64,000 nucleotides of DNA from Desulforhopalus_A sp963754865 (GTDB taxonomy: Bacteria > Desulfobacterota > Desulfobulbia > Desulfobulbales > Desulfocapsaceae), in assembly GCA_963754865.1 (NCBI GenBank), contig CAVWHG010000002.1:77513-141512 (forward strand). The letters run 5' to 3'. Positions 58,248 through 64,000 of the stretch are shown here, in pieces; the first letter of the stretch is position 1; each line of letters begins with the position of its first letter. The notes below the pieces were generated by a model. The model was given only the letters and a program-made list of their open reading frames with translations, did not search any database and was not told the DNA's origin. A program made the position numbers and the translations under genes.

Positions 58248-58872
58248 AACCGACAATATCCGCTTTGATCTGCGGATTATCGCCTCGACCATCGAACCCG
58301 GCAGCCGCGTCCTCGACCTCGGCTGCGGCAACGGCGACCTTCTGGCCTGGCTGGCCGACAACAAGAAGGTCATCGGCACCGGCATCGAACAGGATACAAC
58401 CAAGGCGGCCGCCTGCATCGCCAGGGGCTTGAGCGTCCTGCAGGGCGACCTCAACGAGGAGGTCGACGACTATCCCGACTGCAGCTTCGACTACGTCATT
58501 CTCAGCCAGACCCTGCAACAGGTCTTCGAGCCGGCACGGTTGCTGCATTCCCTGGCGCGAATCGGCCGAAAGGTCATCGTCAGTTTCCCCAACTTCAGCC
58601 ACTATTCGATCCGCCTGCAGCTGCTGTGCAAAGGCATCGCCCCGAAGAATGACCAGCTGCCCTACTCCTGGTACGACTCGCCGAATATTCGGGTCATCAC
58701 CTTGAAAGATTTTAAAAAATTTGCCCGGGACGTCGGCTACAATATCCTCAGAGAAATTGCCATCAGTTCCGATCCGGCCGGCAGCGAGGGCAGAATTATA
58801 CGTTACTTTATCAATATCCGGGCAGCCTATGGTGTTTATATAATAGAAAAGGTACGGACACAATCGAGCTGA
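58234..58872 (+). CDS. metW: MetW methyltransferase-like protein
   Basis: A 212-residue protein with the SAM-binding motif VLDLGCGNGDLLAWL (about 26-40) and the family's VILSQTLQQV and FPNFSHYSIRLQL. MetW partners MetX in methionine synthesis in many proteobacteria, probably as an activator. It starts inside the last codons of metX with GAGG upstream. The role beyond this partnership is unclear. Confidence 0.93.
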   Translation: MVLPETDNIRFDLRIIASTIEPGSRVLDLGCGNGDLLAWLADNKKVIGTGIEQDTTKAAACIARGLSVLQGDLNEEVDDYPDCSFDYVILSQTLQQVFEPARLLHSLARIGRKVIVSFPNFSHYSIRLQLLCKGIAPKNDQLPYSWYDSPNIRVITLKDFKKFARDVGYNILREIAISSDPAGSEGRIIRYFINIRAAYGVYIIEKVRTQSS

Positions 58873-58927
58873 AACTTTTTTTTGAGCCGTTCATCTATTC
58901 ACTCTCAACAACGGTACACATGTTCCC

Positions 58928-59904
58928 ATGTCAAAGACAAAATCTCCTACTATCGATACCCTGGCCATTGGTGCCCTCTGCGACCATATAGAGACCACCA
59001 GTTGCTGTCAGCACGTCAAAGTTCCGAAGATCGTCAAGGAGCTGCTCAATTCCTGGGCCACCAAGGAATGCTTCGAACATATCAGCCCGGTCGCCATTCC
59101 CTCGCAGGAGGGCATTATCGACATCGTCGAACAGGCTCGCTGCATTCTTTTCCCGGCTATTTTACCCGGACCAAATTGCATGCCTCAAACCTCGAATACT
59201 ATGTCGGCAAACAGACCACCGATCTCTACGACAAGGTGTCCGAACAGGTAAACATGGCCATCCGCCATGATTGCCGACGCAACAACCTGCCCTGCACCAA
59301 CTGCGAAGCACAGAGCCATATGAAGGCCCTGGCCTTTATCGAGGCCCTGCCGCGAGTGGCGGCGATCCTGGCAACCGACATCCGCGCCGCCCTGGAAGGC
59401 GATCCGGCGACCAAAAGCCCGGACGAGGTTATTTTCAGCTATCCGGGACTCCTGGCAACCCTTGTTTTCCGGCTGGCCCATGAGCTGCATCTGCTGAAAG
59501 TGCCGATCATTCCCCGGATCATGACCGAATATGCCCACAGCAAGACCGGCATCGATATCCATCCCGGAGCGACCATCGGCTCGGGCTTCTTCATCGACCA
59601 CGGCACCGGGGTGGTCATCGGCGAGACCACCATTATCGGCAAGGATGTTCGACTCTATCAGGGCGTGACCCTGGGAGCCCTGTCCCTGCCGCGCGACGCC
59701 GGCGAAAAAATGCGCAATAAGAAACGCCATCCGACCATCGAGGACAATGTCATCGTCTATGCCAACACCACCATCCTCGGCGGCGAAACGATCATCGGCG
59801 AGGGTTCGACCATCGGCGGCAATATCTGGCTGACCGAAAGCGTCCCGGCCGGCACCAAGGTGCTGTTAAAAAGACCCGAGCTGATTTACTCAAATTCCCA
59901 TTAG
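58928..59904 (+). CDS. epsC: Serine O-acetyltransferase, EpsC/CysE type (one frameshift)
   Basis: Restored length 325 residues. An N-terminal helical domain leads to the left-handed beta-helix: GIDIHPGATIGSGFFIDHGT, VVIGETTIIGKDVRLYQGVT and VIVYANTTILGGETIIGEGS. The catalytic histidine is in FIDHGTGV. This is the only clean case of a missing base: near 59152-59156, one base must be added to join ARCILFP to GYFTRTKLHASN. It makes O-acetylserine for cysteine synthase, encoded nine bases downstream. The ATG 58928 has no clear ribosome site. Confidence 0.91.
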
Positions 59905-59913
59905 GTGACCAAC

Positions 59914-60840
59914 ATGGCCCAGACTATTCTCGAAAGTATCGGCAACACCCCTCTTCTCACCCTCACCACCATGTCCGCCGCAACCGGGGCAACAATCCTC
60001 GGCAAACAGGAATCGCGCAATCCGGCGGGCAGCGTCAAGTGCCGCATCGCCGTATCGATGATCGAAAGCGGCGAGCAACAGGGCCTCATCAATAAGGAGA
60101 CGACAATCATCGAACCGACCAGCGGCAATACCGGCATCGGCCTGGCCTTTGTCTGTGCCCACAAAAAGCTCCGACTGATCCTTACCATGCCGGAAAGCAT
60201 GAGCATCGAGCGGCGAAAACTGCTGAAACACCTCGGCGCCGAACTGGTACTGACCCCGGCGGCGGAAGGAATGAAAGGGGCCATCGCCCGTGCCGAACAG
60301 CTTCTCGCCGACACCGCCAACAGCTTCATGCCCAACCAGTTCGGCAACCCCGCCAATCCGGCCATCCACCGCAGGACCACCGGCCCTGGAAATCTGGCGG
60401 GATACCGATGGCAAGATCGATATCTTCGTCGCCGGGGTCGGCACCGGCGGCACCATCACCGGGGTTCGGAGGTCTTGAAAGAACGCAACCCGGCAATACA
60501 AATTGTTGCCGTAGAGCCGCAGGATTCACCGGTGCTCTCCGGAGGAAAACCCGGGCCCCATAAAATCCAGGGGATCGGCGCCGGCTTTGTGCCGGCCATC
60601 CTCAACCGGGCAATCATCGACGAGGTGGTAACCGTCAGTAACGACGACGCCTTTGCAACTGCCAGAAGACTTGCCCTGGAGGAAGGAATTCTCTGCGGTA
60701 TTTCCAGTGGTGCGGCCGTCCATGCGGCGCTGCAGGTGGCCGCTCGCCCCGAGAACAAAGGCAAGACCCTGGTGGTGATCCTGCCCGACAGCGGCGAGAG
60801 ATATCTGAGTACACCGTTGCTGCTCGAAACGGCAGACTAA
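59914..60840 (+). CDS. cysK: Cysteine synthase A (paired frameshifts)
   Basis: A 308-residue PLP enzyme. It begins MAQTILESIGNTPLLTL, with the PLP lysine in NPAGSVKCRIAVSM and TSGNTGIGLAFV for phosphate. Between 60388 and 60466 the plus-one frame is read, because an extra G at 60388-60389 is compensated by a lost T near 60465; in the correct frame this stretch reads GPEIWRDTDGKIDIFVAGVG and TGGTITGV. The uncorrected frame is open but would give about 26 wrong residues. It makes cysteine from O-acetylserine and sulfide. Confidence 0.92.
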   Translation: MAQTILESIGNTPLLTLTTMSAATGATILGKQESRNPAGSVKCRIAVSMIESGEQQGLINKETTIIEPTSGNTGIGLAFVCAHKKLRLILTMPESMSIERRKLLKHLGAELVLTPAAEGMKGAIARAEQLLADTANSFMPNQFGNPANPAIHRRTTGPGNLAGYRWQDRYLRRRGRHRRHHHRGSEVLKERNPAIQIVAVEPQDSPVLSGGKPGPHKIQGIGAGFVPAILNRAIIDEVVTVSNDDAFATARRLALEEGILCGISSGAAVHAALQVAARPENKGKTLVVILPDSGERYLSTPLLLETAD

Positions 60841-60890
60841 TGCGAGAACAGTTACTCTTTTTACAACCTCTCCTAGGAAAACAAAACGTC

Positions 60891-62016
60891 ATGAAATCAA
60901 TCTGTATAAAATATTCGCCTGGTATGTCTGATCATGACGTTTTCTTCGACCACAGCCAAGGCCGTAGCGCTTGACCATAGCCCCCAGGAAATGCTGCAGA
61001 CCGCCGAAACCTTCTCAACAATCATCGAGAAGGCCAAGCCTGCCGTCGTCTATCTGCAGGTAAAGAAAGAAAAAAAGGACGATGACAAAGCTCCTGCCTT
61101 TGCCGATGGATCGAGCAACGATCCGATCCTGAAAGAATTTTTTGGCGACAAATTCCCCCAGAAAGACGGAAAATCGCTGTTCTCCAACAACACCAGCTAT
61201 GGCTTCGGCTCCGGCTTTATCTACAATGCCGACGGCTATATCCTCACCAACAGCCATGTAATCCGGGACGCCATCGAAATTACCGTCACCCTGGCCGATA
61301 AAAGAAAATTCCCGGCACGTATCATCGGCGAAGACCGCAAGACCGATATCGGCCTGATCAAAATTGACGGGAAAGACCTTCCGATTCTCCCCCTCGGAGA
61401 TTCGGGGCAATTAAAGAGCGGTCACTGGGTGTTGGCCATCGGCTCGCCCTATGAATTCATTCAGACGGTAACAGCAGGCATTATCAGCGCAACGGGACGC
61501 AACAGCTTAGGAATCAGCGATTACGAGAGTTTCATCCAGACCGATGCGGCAATCAATCCAGGAAATTCCGGGGGACCGCTGATCAATATTCACGGCCAGG
61601 TGATCGGCATAAACACCGCATTCCTGACCCAGACCGGCGGCTACATGGGGATAGGTTTTGCTATTCCCATAAATATGGCCCGCACCATTTCCGAGCAACT
61701 CCTGAAAGACGGCAAGGTAACCCGCGCCTGGCTCGGCGTCGCCCTGCAGGATGCGGAAGCCGAGCATCTGGTGGAACAGGGACTCCCCACCACAACGCAG
61801 GCGGCAAGGGTTGTTGAAGTAACTGAGAATTCCCCGGCTGGCCAAGCGGGGCTCAGGAAAGGAGACTTGATCCTGCGCATCGACAACGCTCAAATTGCCG
61901 GATCTGCCGACCTGCGTAATCGCATTGCCCTCTCAGCCCCGAAATCCCAGATAAGCCTTGAATACTGTAGAAACGGCATAAAAACATCGATCAGAATTAC
62001 TCTCGCCACACTCTGA
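60891..62016 (+). CDS. HtrA/DegQ-type periplasmic serine protease (one frameshift)
   Basis: Restored length 374 residues. The triad is in LTNSHVIRDA (His), RKTDIGLIKID (Asp) and AINPGNSGGPLIN (Ser). One PDZ domain follows (AWLGVALQDAEAEH, ENSPAGQAGLRKGDLILRID). The signal peptide is hidden: an extra A in the run at 60908-60911 breaks the frame, and removing it gives MKSICINIRLVCLIMTFSST before AKAVA. AGGAAA lies upstream of ATG 60891. It degrades or folds damaged envelope proteins. It follows cysK but is probably independent. Confidence 0.92.
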
Positions 62017-62076
62017 GATAAAAAATCCACCGATAAGGTCGGCGGACTATAATGTCGCCAAACAAAATCTGTCGGC

Positions 62077-62129
62077 CGGCACGTTTATGTAAATTGAAAA
62101 ACACTTTGACAATTTACATAAACGTGCCG
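62077..62129. repeat. 20-bp perfect inverted repeat ahead of the AAA_14 ATPase gene
   Basis: Arms at 62077-62096 (CGGCACGTTT...) and 62110-62129 (...AAACGTGCCG), perfect over 20 bases with a 13-base loop. It ends 12 bases before the ATPase start codon, so it covers the promoter or leader and would sequester the start region when folded. Confidence 0.85.
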
Positions 62130-62141
62130 TAGAATACCACT

Positions 62142-63332
62142 ATGATACCACGTGACGCTGAACAGACCATTCGCTCCCTGCTACGGGGCTTCCCGGCAAT
62201 AACCATTACCGGACCACGCCAATCAGGCAAAACCACGTTGGCCAAATCCATATTCATCGACAAGCCATATGTATCGCTGGAAGACCCTGACGTAAGGCAA
62301 GCAGCCCTTGACGACCCGCGGGGATTTCTGGAACGCTTCCCCGATGGCGCAGTACTCGACGAGGTGCAGCGTTCTCCTGACATACTGTCCTTTCTTCAGA
62401 CAAAACTGGATGCCGATGGACGCATGGGCCTCTTCATCCTGACCGGCTCACAGCAGTTCGGCCTGATGTCGGGAATTTCTCAGTCCCTTGCCGGAAGAAC
62501 AGCTTTTCTGCAACTTCTGCCGTTTTCCTTGGACGAGCTGACATTGGTCGGCAAGCAACCGAGGACTCTTGATGAAATGTTGTTCAAAGGATGTTATCCG
62601 CCGCTTTACGATCGTGATGTACCGGTCCGCTCCTGGTACGGAGCGTATGTTATGGCATATATCGAACGGGATGTCCGGCAATTACTCAAGGTGCAGGAGC
62701 TTGAAATTTTCCAGCGCTTCGTCCGGCTCTGCGCCGGGAGGACCGGGCAACTGCTGAACCTTTCCACATTAGCCGCCGACAGCGGCATCAGTCACAATAC
62801 GGCAAAAGCTTGGATATCTGTACTGGAGGCCAGCTACATATTATTCCAACTCCGCCCGCACCATGCAAATTTCAACAAGCGCCTGGTGAAAGCACCGAAA
62901 CTCTATTTCTACGATGTCGGTCTGGTATCCTGGCTTTTGGGTATTCAGACGCCGCAGCAACTGGAGACCCATCCTCTCCGGGGGAGTATCTTCGAAACAT
63001 TCGTTATAGCGGAGCTTATGAAATTCCGCCTGAATCGCGGTGAACAACCAAACCTCTATTTCTGGCGGGACAGCAACGGCAATGAAGTCGACATCATCAT
63101 CGAACAAGGGCAACACCTCATACCGATTGAGATAAAATCCGGCAAAACAGTTGCGCGTGATTTTTTTTCCAGTCTGGATAAGTGGAAGGCGCTGGCAGGA
63201 AATTTATCCTTGGAGCCGACTCTCATTTACGGCGGAACGGATAATTACCGACATAAGAAAGTACGGGTCGCGGGATGGAATGATGTAGGCGCAAAATTGG
63301 AACTTCTGTCCCTGCCATACAATGGTGTTTAA
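62142..63332 (+). CDS. AAA_14 / DUF4143 ATP-binding protein
   Basis: A 396-residue protein. The AAA domain has Walker A ITGPRQSGKTTLAKSIF and Walker B DGAVLDEVQRSPDIL. The C-terminal DUF4143 domain has LYFYDVGLVSWLLG, GSIFETFVIAEL and a nuclease-like EVDIIIEQGQHLIPIEIKSG with the D...ExK pattern. The family is common in mobile or TA-like settings and its role is unknown. No ribosome site is clear because the inverted repeat lies over the leader. A second DUF4143 remnant lies just downstream, so this is a variable spot. Confidence 0.88.
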   Translation: MIPRDAEQTIRSLLRGFPAITITGPRQSGKTTLAKSIFIDKPYVSLEDPDVRQAALDDPRGFLERFPDGAVLDEVQRSPDILSFLQTKLDADGRMGLFILTGSQQFGLMSGISQSLAGRTAFLQLLPFSLDELTLVGKQPRTLDEMLFKGCYPPLYDRDVPVRSWYGAYVMAYIERDVRQLLKVQELEIFQRFVRLCAGRTGQLLNLSTLAADSGISHNTAKAWISVLEASYILFQLRPHHANFNKRLVKAPKLYFYDVGLVSWLLGIQTPQQLETHPLRGSIFETFVIAELMKFRLNRGEQPNLYFWRDSNGNEVDIIIEQGQHLIPIEIKSGKTVARDFFSSLDKWKALAGNLSLEPTLIYGGTDNYRHKKVRVAGWNDVGAKLELLSLPYNGV

Positions 63333-63347
63333 ATATTCAGGTCGTCC

Positions 63348-63608
63348 CTATGCCGAACCAACGAGTAATGGGTACTGGCTGTGATTCAACAACTTAGGCT
63401 GCCATCGAGAACTATCCTTCGACGTAGCGATATGTTCAGCCAATGCCGCAAGGGATATTACCTCTATATCAGAGGCAATCCGATAGTGCTCAACACCAGG
63501 ATACACCACAAACTTTTTAGCAGGATGCAAATCCAGACATGCAGCGTAGAACCCACGATCAAGTTTCGGGCTGAGACTGCGCTTGACCTCCACCGCCCAC
63601 AAGTCCCA
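63348..63608 (-). pseudogene. Remnant of a second DUF4143 protein (C-terminal piece)
   Basis: The minus-strand frame holds LWAVEVKRSLSPKLDRGFYA, then PAKKFVVYPGVEHYRI and IEVISLAALAEHI, which is the end of a DUF4143 ATPase of another subgroup (the VEVK nuclease-like motif). The upstream ATPase domain is missing: the sequence beyond 63608 is the promoter of the antitoxin. The frame has been cut by an insertion or deletion event. It cannot make an active protein. Confidence 0.65.
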
Positions 63609-63629
63609 CCATAATAAAGCAACACAACA

Positions 63630-63666
63630 TTGACCATGTTGACCAACTTTGGTACAATGGGTCAAC
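63630..63666 (+). promoter_or_regulatory. Promoter and operator of the toxin-antitoxin pair
   Basis: TTGACC (63630-63635), a 17-base spacer and TACAAT (63653-63658) form a good sigma-70 promoter. GTTGACC (63638-63644) and GGTCAAC (63660-63666) are inverted around the -10, fitting autorepression by the antitoxin. Confidence 0.7.
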
Positions 63667-63694
63667 AATATTAATCAACAAGGAGGGGGCGGCA

Positions 63695-63937
63695 ATGATA
63701 GTAAATATTTCTCAGGCAAAAGCAAATTTATCTAAACTTGTCAACATGGTATATCATGGAGAAAAAGTGGTTATAGCCAAAAACAACACGCCTTTGGTGG
63801 ATCTTGTCATCCACAAACCTGAGGGAAAAAGAAAACTTGGGCTACTTGTCGGGAAGCTGACAGTACCGGAGGATATAATGGGGGAAGATTCCGACATTAA
63901 TGAGATGTTTTATGGCAATGAAGGAAAAAAAGCGTAA
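63695..63937 (+). CDS. Type II antitoxin, Phd/YefM family
   Basis: An 80-residue protein opening IVNISQAKANLSKLVNMVYH and VVIAKNNTPLVDLVIH, the Phd/YefM N-terminal DNA-binding fold. A Glu-Asp-rich tail (VPEDIMGEDSDINEMFYG) should bind the toxin. GGAGGGGG precedes the ATG. Its stop overlaps the start of the PIN toxin (TAATG), and the promoter carries an inverted repeat, both typical of TA operons. Confidence 0.9.
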   Translation: MIVNISQAKANLSKLVNMVYHGEKVVIAKNNTPLVDLVIHKPEGKRKLGLLVGKLTVPEDIMGEDSDINEMFYGNEGKKA

Positions 63938-64000
63938 TGAAGATTATCATTGATACGCATATATTTCTTTGGTCGCTCGCAGACCCCGGCAGAATTGCAA
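63937..64000 (+). CDS. PIN-domain toxin, VapC-like (partial)
   Basis: Only the first 21 codons are in the window. They read MKIIIDTHIFLWSLADPGRI, with the first catalytic aspartate in IDTH, the usual start of a PIN ribonuclease paired with a Phd-type antitoxin. The ATG overlaps the antitoxin stop by one base. The rest lies beyond the right edge. Confidence 0.82.
   Translation, partial: MKIIIDTHIFLWSLADPGRIA

Noticed and set aside
1..64000. CRISPR arrays or insertion sequences
   Set aside because: No regularly spaced repeats and no transposase-like frame were seen.

Overview
The window reads as a chromosomal segment of an anaerobic delta-proteobacterial-type bacterium. The best guess, an inference and not a database result, is a member of the Desulfobulbales that metabolises propionate. 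The reasons are a full methylmalonyl-CoA block with a transcarboxylase-like pair as in Desulfobulbus propionicus, a PxxKW cysteine-rich protein, an MglA/Roadblock pair and a fused CoA-transferase/GNAT enzyme. There is one tRNA (Cys), no rRNA, no CRISPR array and no insertion sequence. By eye the first 10 kb is AT-rich and 52-62 kb is clearly more GC-rich.

Layout. 0-8 kb: MglA/MglB-like pair, tatD, yggS, PxxKW protein, an orphan pilC, an IHF/HU subunit, an orphan ParB-like protein, ribD-nrdR. 7.6-16.4 kb (minus): yceD-rpmF-plsX-fabH-acd-etfB-etfA-fabG-acpP-fabF-rpiB, a fatty-acid operon that carries an acyl-CoA dehydrogenase and a ferredoxin-fused ETF where fabD/fabI might be expected. 16.6-19.8 kb: mlaEFDC lipid transport plus a cyclic-nucleotide-binding protein. 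20-22 kb: yejBE peptide permease. 22.4-26.8 kb: RNase D, malonyl-CoA decarboxylase, and AcuB-like and AcuC-like proteins. 27.8-47.9 kb: a propionate/acetate network with a TetR regulator, methylmalonyl-CoA epimerase, mutase and MeaB, a biotinylated carboxyltransferase and a CoA carboxyltransferase, sucCD, PrpE, a CoA-transferase/GNAT fusion, Acs and an OFA-family MFS carrier. 48.6-55 kb: ABC-F protein, radical SAM enzyme, RNase III, tRNA-Cys, glycogen phosphorylase. 55-62 kb: TPR protein, metY-metX-metW, epsC-cysK (sulfur assimilation), HtrA protease. 62-64 kb: AAA_14/DUF4143 ATPase behind a 20-bp inverted repeat, a DUF4143 remnant, and a Phd/VapC-type toxin-antitoxin pair cut by the window end.

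About twenty genes are broken by single-base indels. I could resolve almost every one by hand: roughly 32 insertions (mostly a doubled base) against about 3 deletions, and after correction each gene length closes to a whole number of codons. Because essential genes are hit, I read these as sequencing or assembly errors, not decay. Coordinates below span the restored genes.

The central genes fit one pathway: propionate or acetate is activated by PrpE/Acs or by CoA transfer, propionyl-CoA is carboxylated to methylmalonyl-CoA, then epimerised, isomerised to succinyl-CoA and cleaved by SucCD. Palindromes of the form GTAAC-N3-GTTAC lie at the tetR promoter and recur before prpE and acs, suggesting a local regulon. 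An AcuC-type deacylase and a GNAT domain in the same neighbourhood suggest control of PrpE/Acs by lysine acylation.
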